Shown: positions 17,122 through 28,250, counted from the first letter of the stretch. The stretch: 64,000 bases of DNA from Brevundimonas sp. G8 (GCF_902506205.1 NZ_LR732816.1:1683604-1747603), one strand, 5' to 3'. Numbers and translations: made by a program. The notes: generated by a model from the letters alone, not told the origin.

Positions 17122-19963
17122 CAAGGACATCGTCCGCACCACCCCGTTCGCGACAACCGATCCGTCTAACTTCGACGCCCTGTCCATCGGCGGCCAGAAC
17201 ACGCGCTTCAATGCCATCCTGATCGACGGCGTACGCCAAAACGACGATTTCGGACTGAACCAGAACGGCTATCCGACCCTCAGCACGCCGATCTCGCGTT
17301 CGGTGATCCAGGCCGTCAGCGTCGATGTCGCCCCGTACGGCGTTCAATACGGCTCCTTCACCGGCGGCGTGGTCAACTCGGTCACCAAGTCGGGCGGCAA
17401 TGACTTCCACGGCGAGGTCTTCTACGAGAAGACCGACCAGGACATGCGCGGCGAGACCTTCAGCTACGAAGATTTCGTCACCGGCCAGCGCCAAAATCGC
17501 TCGGTCGTCGGCGAGTTCGAAGAAAAGACCTGGGGCGCGACCCTCAGCGGTCCGATCATCAAGGATCGCCTGTTCTTCCTGCTGAACTACGAGAAGTTCG
17601 ACAGCGCCACGCCGGTCCTGTCCGGTCCTGAAGGCGCCGGTCTGCCGAACGAAGCCGCCGGCATCACCCAGGCCCAGATCGATCAGGTCCGTCAGATCGC
17701 CCAAACCGTCTACGGTTACGATCCCCTCGACTGGCGCGCCGGCGCGCTTGAGACCTTCGACGAAAAATACTTCGCCAAGCTCGACTGGAACATCAACGAC
17801 CGTCACCGTGCGGTGGTGTCGTACCAGCAGACCCAAGGCAGCGACCTGCGTCTAAACAACACGACGACCAGCGGTACGAACCTGTCGGTTGGCCTGCTGT
17901 CATCGGCCTATCAGATCGTCACCGATCTGACGGCCTACAAGGTTCAGCTGTTCTCGGACTGGACGGATCGCTTCTCGACCGAGTTCTCGTACACCCGCAA
18001 GGAAGTCGAGAACATTTCGCAGGGCCTGGCCGGCAACGACTTCGCCGCCATGCAGATCTATCTCGACTCGCCCTACGGCGCGCAAAGCGGCACGCGCCGC
18101 TCGATCCGTTTCGGACCGGAACGCTCGCGTGCCGCCAATGCGCTGACGGTGGACACGACCCAGTATCGCTTCGTCGGCAAGTACGACGCCGGCTTCGGTC
18201 ACCGCTTCACGGTAGGCGTGGAACGTGAAGAGCAGGACATCTTCAACCTGTTCGTTCAGGTCGCCAACGGCGAGTACGAGTTCGCGTCGATTGCGGACTT
18301 CCAGAACCGTCAAGCGTCTTCGATCGGCTATTCCAACGCCGCAACGAACAACAAGGCCGATGGTGCCGCCTCGTTCAGCTATGCGCAGAACAGCTTCTAC
18401 TTCCAGGACGAATGGACGGCGACGCCGAACCTGACGATCACGGCCGGCCTGCGCTATGACCTCTACACGTCGGACGACAAGCCGAAGCTGAACCAAGCCT
18501 TCGTTGATCGCTTCGGTTTCGGCAACGACACCAACCTGGATGGTATCGGCATTCTTCAGCCGCGCTTCGGCTTCAACTGGCGCGCACCTTGGGATGTCAC
18601 CGTCTATGGCGGCTTCGGTCGCTTCCAGGGTGGTTCGCCCAACGTCTGGATTTCGAACTCCTACTCGAACCCCGGCAACCTGATCGGCTCGTTCCAGTGC
18701 AAGACCTCGAACCAGGTCAACGGTCAGGCCTATAACTCGCAGTTCGCAGGCGGCTTTGCTGTCTGTAATGCCGCTCAGCAAGCCGCTCTGGCGAATGTGG
18801 ACGGTCTGGTCGTCAAGCCGGTGGCCCAGACTGCGGTCACTACCAGCGCCAACCTGGGCACGGGCAACATCAACCTGATCGACCCGACCTTCAAGACGCC
18901 CTCGATCTGGAAGGCTTCGCTCGGCGCGACCAAGGCGTTCGACCTGAGCCGCTTCAACCTGGGTGAAGGCTGGAACGTGACGGCCGAATACGTCCACTCG
19001 GAACTGCAGGACGCCGTGGGTTGGGTCGATCTGTCCATGGCCAAGACCGTCACCGGCACCGCGCCTGATGGTCGTCCGGTCTACGGTCCCAACCCGGTTC
19101 GTCGTGGTCAGAACGTGCTGATGATGACCAACTTCGATGGCGGCAAGACGGATCAGTTCGCCATCGGTCTGGGCAAGGATTGGTACGACGGCTGGCTGAA
19201 TGGTGCAGGCTTCAACCTGTCCTACACCTACCTGGACAGCACGGATCGTTCGCCGGGCTCGTCATCGACGGCCAGCTCCAGCTTCGGCAACAATGCTCTG
19301 TTCGACGCCAACGACCCGACGCTGGCCGACTCGAACTACGAGATCGAGCACGCCCTGAAGCTGTCCGTCAGCTATTCGCGCGCCTTCTTCGGCGATTACC
19401 GCACGCGTATCGGCATGTTCGCCCAGCGCCGTTCGGGCCTGCCGTTCAGCTATACGTTCAGCACCAGCCCGGCGAACCAGTTCGGCGAATACGTCACGAC
19501 CTTCCGCCAACTGCTCTATGTCCCAAAGACCGACTCGTCGGGTAACGTCACGGCGACCAGTGATCCGCTCGTCAACTATGGCGCCAACTTCAACGTCGCC
19601 AACTTCAACGACTTCCTGAAGCGCACGGGCCTGATCGATTACGCCGGTGAAATCTCGCCGCGTAACGCCTTCAAGTCGCCTTATGTCACCACGGTCGACA
19701 TGCATATCGAGCAGGAACTGCCGGCCTTCTTCCCCGGCGGCGCCAAGCTGATCGGCTATATGGATATCGAGAACCTCGGTAACCTGTTGAACGACGAATG
19801 GGGTTCGATCCAGCAGATCGGCTTCCCGTACACCTCGGCCAACGTCGATGCGACGCGGACCGCAACCCAGTACAACTACAACACCTTCACGACCCGCAGC
19901 CCGGCCACCTTCGGCACGAACTCTGTGTGGCAAATCAAGGTCGGCGTTCGCTATCAGTTCTAA
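17120..19963 (+). pseudogene. TonB-dependent receptor, 5'-truncated
   Basis: A TonB receptor without its first part. Homology starts abruptly at KDIVRTTPF and continues through the plug (LSIGGQNTRFNAILIDGVR, FTGGVVNSVTKSGGNDFHG) and a full barrel to the final WQIKVGVRYQF, about 947 residues. The signal peptide, TonB box and the first part of the plug are missing, and the codons before 17,120 are the antisense of a hydrolase. The size and the LNQNGYPT block resemble Caulobacterales oar-like receptors, often with an N-terminal carboxypeptidase-like domain. Without a signal peptide it cannot reach the outer membrane. The frame is otherwise undamaged, so the event is recent or artefactual. Confidence 0.8.
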
Positions 19964-19986
19964 GCGAACGACAGACTGAAACGACG

Positions 19987-20020
19987 AAGGGCGGTCCGTT
20001 CGCGGGCCGCCCTTTTTCTT
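19987..20020 (+). terminator. Intrinsic terminator after the truncated TonB receptor
   Basis: Stem AAGGGCGGTCC (19987-19997) with GGGCCGCCCTT (20004-20014), one G-T pair, six-base loop, then TTTTTCTTT. Confidence 0.9.
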
Positions 20021-20113
20021 TGCGCATAGGCCCGGCGTTGAAGTCGGGGGCGCGAGGGACCATATGGCGCGGCTCGCGTTTCGTGCCCGATTACAGACAG
20101 GATCAGTTCGCCG

Positions 20114-21129
20114 ATGACCGCTCCCATCCCTGCCGCCATCCCCGCAGAGTGGGCTCCGCACCGCGCTATGTGGGTGGGTTGGCCCAGTCATGCCGAATAC
20201 TGGTTCGAGGCGCTGGAACAGGCGCAGGACGAGGTCGAGGGGCTGGTTCGGGCGCTGGCGGGGCCGGGGCGCGAGCAGATCAAGCTGATGATCGGCAAGG
20301 CCGAGGTTCTGGCGGACGCCCAGGCGCGCTTCGCCGGGGTGGAGAATGTCGAGGTCGTGGCCGGCGAGTTCGGCGACATCTGGCTGCGTGACACCGGGCC
20401 GATCTTCGGCGCGGGATCGAAGACGGCGGCGGCGTTCCGGTTCAACGGCTGGGGCGGGAAATACGACATGCCGGGCGATGATCTGGTCGCGGGCCAGATC
20501 GGCGAACATTCGGGCGTGGCCCTGACCTTGAACGACTTCGTCATGGAGGGCGGTTCGCTGGATCACGACGGAGAGGGGACGGTGCTGACAACGCGCCAAT
20601 GCTTACTGAACCCGAACCGCAACCCGGCCTGGAACCAGGACGAGGCGGTGGCGACCGCAGAACTGGAAAAGGCCATCGGGGCCAAGGCCGTGCTGTGGCT
20701 GGGCGACGGTCTGCTGAACGACCACACTGACGGCCACGTCGATAACCTGGCCCGCTTCGTCGCGCCGGGCGTCGTCGCCTGCCCGATCGCCTGGGGCCGG
20801 AACGACCCGAACGCCGAGGTCTATGACGCCACGGCGCGCGAACTGTCGGGCATGACCGACGCGGCGGGACGCACGCTCCGTGTACTGAGGATCCCGTCGC
20901 CCGGCCTGGTGCTGGATGAGGACGAACGGCCGATCCCGGCCAGCCACATGAACTTCCTGATCGCCAATGGCGCGGTCGTTGTGCCGACCTATGGCGACGA
21001 CGAGGCCGCGCGTTTCGCCTGCGAAGCCCTGGCGACGGCCTTCCCCGATCGCGAGATCATCCCGCTGCCGTCCAAGGCCATCCTGACCGGCGGCGGCTCG
21101 TTCCACTGCATTTCCCAGCAGGAGCCCGC

Positions 21130-21133
<4 letters not shown>
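20114..21133 (+). CDS. aguA: Agmatine deiminase
   Basis: Hydrolyses agmatine to N-carbamoylputrescine and ammonia, the first step of putrescine synthesis from agmatine. The protein is 339 residues. Family motifs are WVGWPSHAEYW near the start, IWLRDTGPIF, EGGSLDHDGEG, and NDHTDGHVDNLARF, which holds the catalytic His-Asp pair. The nucleophile is Cys332 in GGGSFHCISQQ close to the C-terminus. Its stop codon overlaps the start of the amidase gene (ATGA), so translation is coupled. Peptidyl-arginine deiminase is the only near alternative and fits less well. Confidence 0.95.
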
Positions 21134-21993
<860 letters not shown>

Positions 21994-21996
21994 CCC

Positions 21997-22026
21997 GATC
22001 CTCCCCCGCGTCAGCGGGGGAGGATC
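21997..22026. repeat. Perfect 13-bp hairpin between convergent genes
   Basis: GATCCTCCCCCGC, loop GTCA, GCGGGGGAGGATC. The stem is strong but no T tract follows on either strand. It sits exactly between the ends of two converging genes and may slow or end transcription from both sides, or be a dispersed intergenic repeat. Confidence 0.7.
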
Positions 22027-22766
22027 TAGCTCCGCATCGCCTCCACCGCCGCGACCAGGCGGTCGAGGTCGGTCGGCGTTGAAAGCCGGTGGTCTCCGCC
22101 CTCGATCAGGTCGAGCCGCACGTCACCCCCGGTCAGCCGCTCGACCAGTTCGGCCTGATGCCGCCAGGGCACCACGTCGTCCGCGCGGCCCTGCAGGATG
22201 TGAACCGGGGCGGCGATCTCGATCACGCCGTCCAGCAGCAGCCAGTCGCGCGCCTCTTCAAACATGCGCCGCGTCAGGACGTATTCGCCAAGGCCCTCCT
22301 CGACGATCAGGGTCTCGCCCTCGCGCAGGATGGCCTGGCGTTCGTGGTCGGCCAAGCCCGGCCACATCATCCGTTCGGTGAAATCCTGGGCCGGGTTGAT
22401 CAGGACCAGCCCCTTGATCCGCTCGGGTCGCGCCAGGGTCGCCAGCAACGAGACCCAGCCGCCCATCGACGACCCGACGGGGATGACCGGCCCCGAAAGG
22501 CTGTCGATCAGGGCGATGGCGTCCTCGCGCCAGCGGCCGATGGTGGCCTGGCGCCAGTCGCCAGAGGACTGGCCGTGGGCAAAATGGTCGTAGCGGACGT
22601 AGTTCCAGCCACATTCGCGTGCGGCGTTCTCCAGCGCCAGGGCCTTGGTCCCCTCCATGTCGGAGCGGAAGCCGCCGACCCAGATCACGGTCGGGCCGTC
22701 GCCCTCGATGTGGCGGAAGGCCAGGATTTCGCCGTCGGGGCGGGACAGGTGCTGGATGTCGGTCAT
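22026..22766 (-). CDS. Alpha/beta hydrolase (ABHD10-like thioesterase/esterase)
   Basis: A 246-residue serine hydrolase with a complete fold. The nucleophile is Ser100 in GSSMGGW; the acid is in ILQGRADDVVPW, and the base is His in GGDHRLS near the C-terminus. The N-terminal block GFRSDMEGTKALAL and RYDHFAHGQSSGDW resembles the ABHD10 / palmitoyl-thioesterase group, so a fatty-acyl ester or thioester substrate is possible. The start is the ATG at 22766; a much longer open frame upstream is the antisense of the glycosyltransferase gene. It is divergent from that gene, 72 bases apart. Confidence 0.85.
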   Translation of the reverse strand: MTDIQHLSRPDGEILAFRHIEGDGPTVIWVGGFRSDMEGTKALALENAARECGWNYVRYDHFAHGQSSGDWRQATIGRWREDAIALIDSLSGPVIPVGSSMGGWVSLLATLARPERIKGLVLINPAQDFTERMMWPGLADHERQAILREGETLIVEEGLGEYVLTRRMFEEARDWLLLDGVIEIAAPVHILQGRADDVVPWRHQAELVERLTGGDVRLDLIEGGDHRLSTPTDLDRLVAAVEAMRS

Positions 22767-22838
22767 GGCGCTCTTGTGCCGCGACTTTGCCGCCCCGTCA
22801 CCCTTGACCCCGACGCCCGATGGCGGAACTACAGGCGC

Positions 22839-23801
22839 ATGTCCGCACCCCAGGTTCTGTTCGTCACCTCCAATCGCATCGGCGACTGCGTCATCTCGTC
22901 GGGGGTGATCCGCGAGATCGCGCGTCAGGTTCCGGGGGCGCAGATCACCGTCGCCTGCGGTCGCCCGCCGGCGCCCTTCTTCCGCAATGCGCCGGGCGTG
23001 GTGCGGACTATCGTGCTCGACAAGAAGAAGATGTCCGGACACTGGCTCGACCTGTGGAAACAGGTGGTCGGCACGCGCTGGGACCTGGTCATCGACATCC
23101 GGGGGTCGGCGCTCAGCTATCTGATCCCGACAAAGCGGCGCGTGGTCTATAACCGCTCGTGGGAGACCGGCCTGCGCAAGGTCGAGATGGTGTCGCGCCT
23201 GATGGGGTCGCCCGCGCCGCTGGATCCCGAAATCTTCCTGGACGACCAGGCGCGGGCCGAAGCCGCCGCCGTCATCGATCCGCAGCTGGCGGGCGGGGCC
23301 GGTCCTGGCCGGATCATTGCGCTCGCGCCCATCGCGCACCAGCCGGGCAAGAGCTGGCCCGCCGACCGCTGGGGCGCTCTGGTGGATAAGCTGAAAGCCG
23401 AACCGCGTTTCGACGGCTGGCGTTTCATGCCCGTGGGCGGGCCGGGCGACCGGCCGCCGGCGACCCCTGCGCTCGAGGCCGCTGGGCCGCGCGGCATCGA
23501 CTTCGTCGGCAAGGGGGACATTCTCGCGTCGGCCGCCGCCATCGATCGGGCGGACCTGTTCGTCGGCAACGACAGCGGCCTGATGCATGTCTCGGCGGCG
23601 CTGGGGCGGCCCACGCTGGGCCTGTTCGGGCCGACCGAGTGGTGGCTGTATGGTCCGTGGGGTCCCAAGACGCGCACGGCGGCGTCGAACGAGACGCGCG
23701 GCCAGTTCGCGCCCATCGAGGACCTGAGCGTGGATCACGTCTTCGAGGCGGTGCTGGCGCTGCACGACGCCTATATCGACGCCCTGCCCGCGAAGCCTTG
23801 A
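22839..23801 (+). CDS. Glycosyltransferase family 9 (heptosyltransferase-like)
   Basis: A 320-residue GT-B fold protein related to LPS heptosyltransferases, which add heptose to the lipopolysaccharide core at the inner membrane. The N-terminal Rossmann half opens VLFVTSNRIGDCVISSGVI. The C-terminal half has LAPIAHQPGKSWPADRW and the nucleotide-sugar site FVGNDSGLMHVSAALGRPTLGLFGPT. No other LPS gene is adjacent, so the acceptor is unknown. A longer frame from 22089 is antisense to the hydrolase and is not used. Confidence 0.88.
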   Translation: MSAPQVLFVTSNRIGDCVISSGVIREIARQVPGAQITVACGRPPAPFFRNAPGVVRTIVLDKKKMSGHWLDLWKQVVGTRWDLVIDIRGSALSYLIPTKRRVVYNRSWETGLRKVEMVSRLMGSPAPLDPEIFLDDQARAEAAAVIDPQLAGGAGPGRIIALAPIAHQPGKSWPADRWGALVDKLKAEPRFDGWRFMPVGGPGDRPPATPALEAAGPRGIDFVGKGDILASAAAIDRADLFVGNDSGLMHVSAALGRPTLGLFGPTEWWLYGPWGPKTRTAASNETRGQFAPIEDLSVDHVFEAVLALHDAYIDALPAKP

Positions 23802-23844
23802 AAAACCGGGCTTCCGGGCGCATATTGCGGCCTTGAGGGGAACG

Positions 23845-23861
23845 TGGCGCAAGCTGCGCCA
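23845..23861 (+). promoter_or_regulatory. Small hairpin in the infC leader
   Basis: TGGCGCA, loop AGC, TGCGCCA form a 7-bp stem about 50 bases before the proposed infC start. No T tract follows. It may be a leader structure or chance. Confidence 0.3.
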
Positions 23862-23913
23862 TTCCGCTTATCAATACACACGCCTTCTCTGACCACATAA
23901 GGAAACGACGCCC

Positions 23914-24447
23914 ATTCGCCGTCCCATGCAAGCGCCACCCGTGAAAGACGGGCCGCGTATGAACCAGGATATCCGCGCCCCTCGCGTTCTGCTCATCGAC
24001 CAGAACGGCGAGAAACAGGGCGTCATGCCCACCTCTTCCGCGCTCGAAGCCGCCGAAGAAGCCGGGATGGACCTGGTCGAGATCGTCTCCACCTCCGAGC
24101 CGCCGGTGGTCAAGATTCTCGATTACGGCAAGCACCGTTTCCAGGAGCAGAAGAAGAAGGCCGAGCAGCGCAAGCGCCAGAAGGTCGTCGAGCTCAAGGA
24201 AATCAAGCTGCGCCCCAACATCGACACCCACGACTACGAGGTGAAGACCAAGGCCATGCACCGCTTCTTCGACGAGGGCGACAAGGTCAAGGTCACGCTT
24301 CGCTTCCGCGGGCGCGAGATGGCACACCCCGAACTGGGCATGAAGCTGCTGAACAAGGTCCAGGCCGATTTCGACGAAATCGCCAAGGTCGAGTTCTCGC
24401 CCAAGATGGAAGGCCGCCAGATGATCATGATCCTGGCCCCGCGCTGA
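23914..24447 (+). CDS. infC: Translation initiation factor IF-3 (probable ATT start)
   Basis: Binds the 30S subunit, prevents premature 50S joining and rejects wrong start codons. It has both IF-3 domains: the N-terminal one with [20 protein letters not shown], the linker rich in Lys and Gln ([14 protein letters not shown]), and the C-terminal one with [13 protein letters not shown] and [13 protein letters not shown]. The ATG at 23926 has no ribosome site. An in-frame ATT at 23914 has AAGGA about ten bases upstream. ATT is the classic autoregulatory start of infC, known in E. coli, so I place the start there, giving 177 residues. An intrinsic terminator follows, cutting it off from rpmI-rplT. 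Confidence 0.92.
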   Translation: MRRPMQAPPVKDGPRMNQDIRAPRVLLIDQNGEKQGVMPTSSALEAAEEAGMDLVEIVSTSEPPVVKILDYGKHRFQEQKKKAEQRKRQKVVELKEIKLRPNIDTHDYEVKTKAMHRFFDEGDKVKVTLRFRGREMAHPELGMKLLNKVQADFDEIAKVEFSPKMEGRQMIMILAPR

Positions 24448-24470
24448 TCGCGATCCATCGCTGATTACGA

Positions 24471-24501
24471 AACGCCCCGGTCGCAGGACCGGGGCGTTTT
24501 T
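24471..24501 (+). terminator. Intrinsic terminator of infC
   Basis: Perfect 12-bp stem AACGCCCCGGTC (24471-24482) and GACCGGGGCGTT (24487-24498), loop GCAG, with the T tract running to 24501. Confidence 0.92.
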
Positions 24502-24570
24502 CGTTGGCGCATCCGCCGCTTGCGTCGCTCCGCGTCTTCTGGTTGAGCTTCACCGTGGATGGGGGAGTTC

Positions 24571-26559
24571 ATGCTGAAGTCTGTTTTGTCGGGATTGGTC
24601 CTGACCGTGTTGAGCGTCGTGGCCTTGGGCGGCGGCATGGTGTCCGGCGCCCAGGCGCAAGTGCAGGGCGCCCCGCCGTCGCTCGATATTTACGCGGCGT
24701 CGCCTACCGTCGAGCTGATGGCGCTGTCGCCCAGCGGAGACCTGATCGCGCGCATCGTCGTGACGGGCGAGCAGCGGGCCATCGCCGTCACCCACATGAA
24801 TAGGGCCGAGCATGTCTTCGCCGCGTCCATCGGCGAGGCCAAGGTGCGCGATCTGCGCTGGATCGGCGAAGGCAAGGTGCTGATCATCAGCTCCCAGACG
24901 CGGGCCATCCATCTTCTGGGGGTGCCTCGGTCCGAGCTCTATTTCGGCATGATCCTCGATCTGGAGACTCAGAAGCTGACCCGTGTGCTGGATCGCACGC
25001 AGGATGTTCTGCCGGTGCTCTATGGCGGCGCATCGGTTCGCGAGACCGACCAGGGACCGACGCTGTTCGTGCGCGGCTTCAACGTCGAAACGGGACAGTC
25101 CGATCTGCACAGGGTCGATCTGAGTTCCGGTCGCGGGCGTTCGGTCGTGCCGATGGATCGAGAAACGGACGACTATGTGCTGGACGGCGAGGGCGTCGTG
25201 ATCGCCACCGCGCGCTATGTCGAGCGCAGCGGGCGGTGGACCATGATGCTGCCGAACGGCCGACGGTTCCGCGAGGCCTGGACGACCGATGCGCCCGTCG
25301 ACACGCCGACGTTCCTGGGCATGGGTCGCACGCCGCGCACGGTCGTGATCAGTGCGGATCGACCCGATCTGGCCGCCGCCGATCCCGAATCCGAGACGCA
25401 GGCCAATCTGTTCGAGGTCAATGTCGATACCGGCGAGTGGACGAAACTGCCGTTTGCGCATCACCCGGACGCGCTGTGGCATCATCCAAGGACCCGTCTG
25501 CTGATCGGCGGGTCGCGTGTCGAAGAGGACGGCGTGCGCTATGAGTTCATCGACCCGACCTCGGCCAGTCGGTGGCGTTCGATCGAGCGCGCGTTCGAAG
25601 GCAAGGCGCCGCAACTGGTGTCATGGAGCGCCGACCAGAAACGCATCCTGGTCTTCAGCGACATCGGCGAATCCGGCCTCTACCAACTGGTTGATTTCGA
25701 CCGTCGCACCGCCGACGCCTTGGCCTTCACCTATCCCGACATCCCGCCGGAACAGGTCGGCGCGGTTCGGCATGTCACCTATGACGCCGCCGACGGCCTG
25801 AAGATTCCCGGTTATCTGACCCTGCCGCCGGGCGTCGAGACGCCTGAGAAACTGCCCCTGATCGTGCTGGCGCACGGCGGGCCGGCGTCGCGCGATGTGA
25901 TGGGGTTCGACTGGTGGGCCCAGGCGCTGGCGTCACGCGGCTATGCGGTGCTTCAGCCCAACTTCCGAGGCTCGGAAGGGTACACGCGGGCCTTCCTGGA
26001 AGCGGGATATGGCGAATGGGGTCGCAAGATGCAGACGGACCTGTCCGACGGGGTCCGCTGGCTGACCGAGCAGGGCATCGTCGATCCCGACCGGGTCTGC
26101 ATCGTCGGCGCCAGCTACGGCGGTTACGCGGCCATGGCGGGACTGACGCTGGACAGGGGCGTCTATCGCTGCGCCGTCGCAGTCGCCGGCGTCTCCGACC
26201 TGCGCCGCATGGTGAACTGGGAGGCCCGGCAAGAGCGTAGCCGCAACAACCAGACGGTCCGGTACTGGAACCGGTTCATGGGCGCCGCGCGCCTGAACGA
26301 CCGGGCGCTGGATGCGCTGTCGCCCGCCTATCTGGCCGACACGGTCGACAAGCCGCTGCTGCTGATCCACGGCCGCGACGATACGGTGGTGGCGATCGAG
26401 CAGAGCCGCGTCATGGCCGAGGCGATGCGCCGTGCCGGCAAGCCGGTCGAACTGATCGAGCTTGAGGGCGAGGATCACTGGCTGTCGCGCGCCGACACCC
26501 GCCAGCAAATGCTGCGTGAGACCGTGCGGTTTCTGGAGGCGAACAATCCGGCTCGCTAG
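24571..26559 (+). CDS. S9 family serine peptidase (prolyl oligopeptidase type)
   Basis: A secreted or periplasmic peptidase of 662 residues. The ATG at 24571 follows GGGGGAG and starts a signal peptide ending at GAQA. Residues about 45-400 form a beta-propeller that limits access to peptides. The C-terminal alpha/beta hydrolase holds Ser515 in GASYGGYAAM, Asp604 in GRDDTVV and His636 in EDHWLS, so the triad is complete. HGGPASRD is the oxyanion block of the S9C-like group. It probably cuts short peptides after specific residues. It stands between infC and the MFS gene, 28 bases from the latter. Confidence 0.93.
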   Translation: MLKSVLSGLVLTVLSVVALGGGMVSGAQAQVQGAPPSLDIYAASPTVELMALSPSGDLIARIVVTGEQRAIAVTHMNRAEHVFAASIGEAKVRDLRWIGEGKVLIISSQTRAIHLLGVPRSELYFGMILDLETQKLTRVLDRTQDVLPVLYGGASVRETDQGPTLFVRGFNVETGQSDLHRVDLSSGRGRSVVPMDRETDDYVLDGEGVVIATARYVERSGRWTMMLPNGRRFREAWTTDAPVDTPTFLGMGRTPRTVVISADRPDLAAADPESETQANLFEVNVDTGEWTKLPFAHHPDALWHHPRTRLLIGGSRVEEDGVRYEFIDPTSASRWRSIERAFEGKAPQLVSWSADQKRILVFSDIGESGLYQLVDFDRRTADALAFTYPDIPPEQVGAVRHVTYDAADGLKIPGYLTLPPGVETPEKLPLIVLAHGGPASRDVMGFDWWAQALASRGYAVLQPNFRGSEGYTRAFLEAGYGEWGRKMQTDLSDGVRWLTEQGIVDPDRVCIVGASYGGYAAMAGLTLDRGVYRCAVAVAGVSDLRRMVNWEARQERSRNNQTVRYWNRFMGAARLNDRALDALSPAYLADTVDKPLLLIHGRDDTVVAIEQSRVMAEAMRRAGKPVELIELEGEDHWLSRADTRQQMLRETVRFLEANNPAR

Positions 26560-26587
26560 CGACGGAATGCCGCGCTAAGCCTTGGCC

Positions 26588-27889
26588 ATGACCGCGACAC
26601 CGACGACCCCGCCGAAGCTGAAGACCCCGGTGCTGGCCGTGTTGTTCGCGACGGTGTTCATCAATCTGGTCGGGTTCGGGCTGGTGGTGCCGCTGCTGCC
26701 CTTCTTCGCCCAGAGCCTGAAGGCCGAGGCGTGGCAGATCACGCTGATGTTCTCGGCCTATTCGCTGGGCCAGTTCTTCGCTGAGCCCTTCTGGGGGCGG
26801 TTGTCGGACCGGATCGGGCGCAAGCCGGTGCTGCTGATCACCCTGATCGCCAATGCGCTGGGCTATCTGATGCTGGCCTTCGTGCCCAACATCTGGCTGG
26901 CGATTGCGGTGCGGCTGTTCACCGGCCTGGGGGCGGGCAACATCTCGACGGTCCAGGGCTATGTCGCCGACGTCACCCCGCCGGAACAGAGGGCGGGGCG
27001 GATGGGGCTGATCGGCGCCGCCTTCGGCCTGGGCTTCATCGTCGGGCCGGGGCTGGGCGGACTTCTGACCCAACCGCAGTTGGGGCGTCTCGGCTATCAG
27101 CTGCCCATCTTCTTGGCGGCGGCCCTGGCGGCCGTGGCGGCGGTCGGTGTGATCGTCTTCCTGCGCGAGAGCCGGGCCAAGGCCGATCCCGCCACGCCGC
27201 GCCCGGCCTTCCTGGCGGGACTGAAGGATGCGCGTGACAACGATGTGGTGTCGCGGGTGCTGGTGGTGACTCTGATCTATATGGCCGGGTTTTCGGCGAT
27301 GGAGAGCGTGTTCGGCCTGTGGGCCGAGAGCCGCTATGCGTGGGGTGCGCGCGAGGTGGGGCTCAGCTTCATGATTGTGGGCATCGTCTCGACCCTGAAC
27401 CAGGGGTTCTTCGCCGGGAAGTTGGCTCGGCGGTTCGGCGAATCGCGGGTGCTGGCGGTCGGCATGCTGCTGTTCGGAAGCTCGCTGGTGTTGCAGGTGC
27501 TGGCGCCCATCGCCTGGTTCCCGGCGACCCGGCTGGAGCTGGGCGCCCTGTCCATCCCCATTGTTCAGGGCTGGGTCATTCCACTGGTCATGGCGGTGGG
27601 GGCCTGCGGCATGTCCCTGGCCATGCCCAATATCTCGGCCATGATCAGCCGCGCTTCGCCGCCCGACCGGCAGGGGGCCATGCTGGGCCTGAACATGGCG
27701 TCCAGTTCGGTGGCGCGCATCTTCGGGCCCATGATCGCGGGCGCGCTGTTTTCCGGCCTGGGGCACGACTGGCCCTTCCTGGTCGGCGCCCTGCTGACCA
27801 TCCCGGCGGCGGTCATGGCGATCAACGCCGGACGGGCGATCCGGCGGGGTCAGGTCGCGGCGGATGCGCCGGCCAAGTCCTTGACCTGA
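26588..27889 (+). CDS. Major facilitator superfamily exporter (TetA-like)
   Basis: A 12-helix proton-driven exporter of 433 residues. The signature between helices 2 and 3, GRLSDRIGRKPVLL, and motif C, GLGFIVGPGLGGLL, are those of drug:proton antiporters, and the pattern is nearest to the TetA(DHA1) group. The substrate cannot be told from sequence; a tetracycline-resistance role should not be assumed. The start is ATG 26588; the TTG six bases earlier is less likely. It follows the S9 peptidase closely and may share its transcript. Confidence 0.88.
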   Translation: MTATPTTPPKLKTPVLAVLFATVFINLVGFGLVVPLLPFFAQSLKAEAWQITLMFSAYSLGQFFAEPFWGRLSDRIGRKPVLLITLIANALGYLMLAFVPNIWLAIAVRLFTGLGAGNISTVQGYVADVTPPEQRAGRMGLIGAAFGLGFIVGPGLGGLLTQPQLGRLGYQLPIFLAAALAAVAAVGVIVFLRESRAKADPATPRPAFLAGLKDARDNDVVSRVLVVTLIYMAGFSAMESVFGLWAESRYAWGAREVGLSFMIVGIVSTLNQGFFAGKLARRFGESRVLAVGMLLFGSSLVLQVLAPIAWFPATRLELGALSIPIVQGWVIPLVMAVGACGMSLAMPNISAMISRASPPDRQGAMLGLNMASSSVARIFGPMIAGALFSGLGHDWPFLVGALLTIPAAVMAINAGRAIRRGQVAADAPAKSLT

Positions 27890-27943
27890 CTCACGTCTTG
27901 CGTCGCCGGGCGTCTTCGTCTACAAGCCGCGCCTTCGCGTACC

Positions 27944-27978
27944 GAACCGCCGGGCGAACAGGCATGCCTGGGCGGTTC
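27944..27978 (+). promoter_or_regulatory. Hairpin in the rpmI-rplT leader
   Basis: GAACCGCC and GGCGGTTC pair around 19 bases that contain the palindrome AGGCATGCCT. It ends 74 bases before rpmI. Ribosomal-protein L20 is known to control this operon through leader RNA in other bacteria, so the structure may be regulatory, but I cannot match it to a known leader. Confidence 0.35.
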
Positions 27979-28052
27979 TTAAACTCTGGAAGACCACCTC
28001 CCCACGGCTCAAGCAGCCCGAAGGGCGGTAGCCCTCCAAAAAGGAGACTGAA

Positions 28053-28250
28053 ATGCCGAAACTGAAGACGAAGTCAGGCGCCAAGAAGCGCTTCAAATTC
28101 ACGGCCACTGGCAAGGTGAAGTCGGGCGTTGCAGGCAAGCGTCACCGCTTGATCAGCCACAACTCGAAATACATCCGTCAAAACCGTGGCACCAAGGTCA
28201 TGGCCGACGCCGACGCCAAGAAGATCAAATCCTACATGCCGTACGCCTGA
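28053..28250 (+). CDS. rpmI: 50S ribosomal protein L35
   Basis: A basic 65-residue protein of the large ribosomal subunit. The start [15 protein letters not shown] and the block [11 protein letters not shown] are diagnostic. A strong ribosome site AAGGAG lies seven to eight bases before the ATG. rplT follows 55 bases later. In many bacteria infC precedes this pair; here infC lies 3.6 kb upstream behind its own terminator. Confidence 0.98.
   Translation: MPKLKTKSGAKKRFKFTATGKVKSGVAGKRHRLISHNSKYIRQNRGTKVMADADAKKIKSYMPYA

Noticed and set aside
17122..17217. In-frame extension of the hydrolase to an upstream Met
   Set aside because: The codons are the antisense of the receptor plug and do not encode the missing hydrolase N-terminus.
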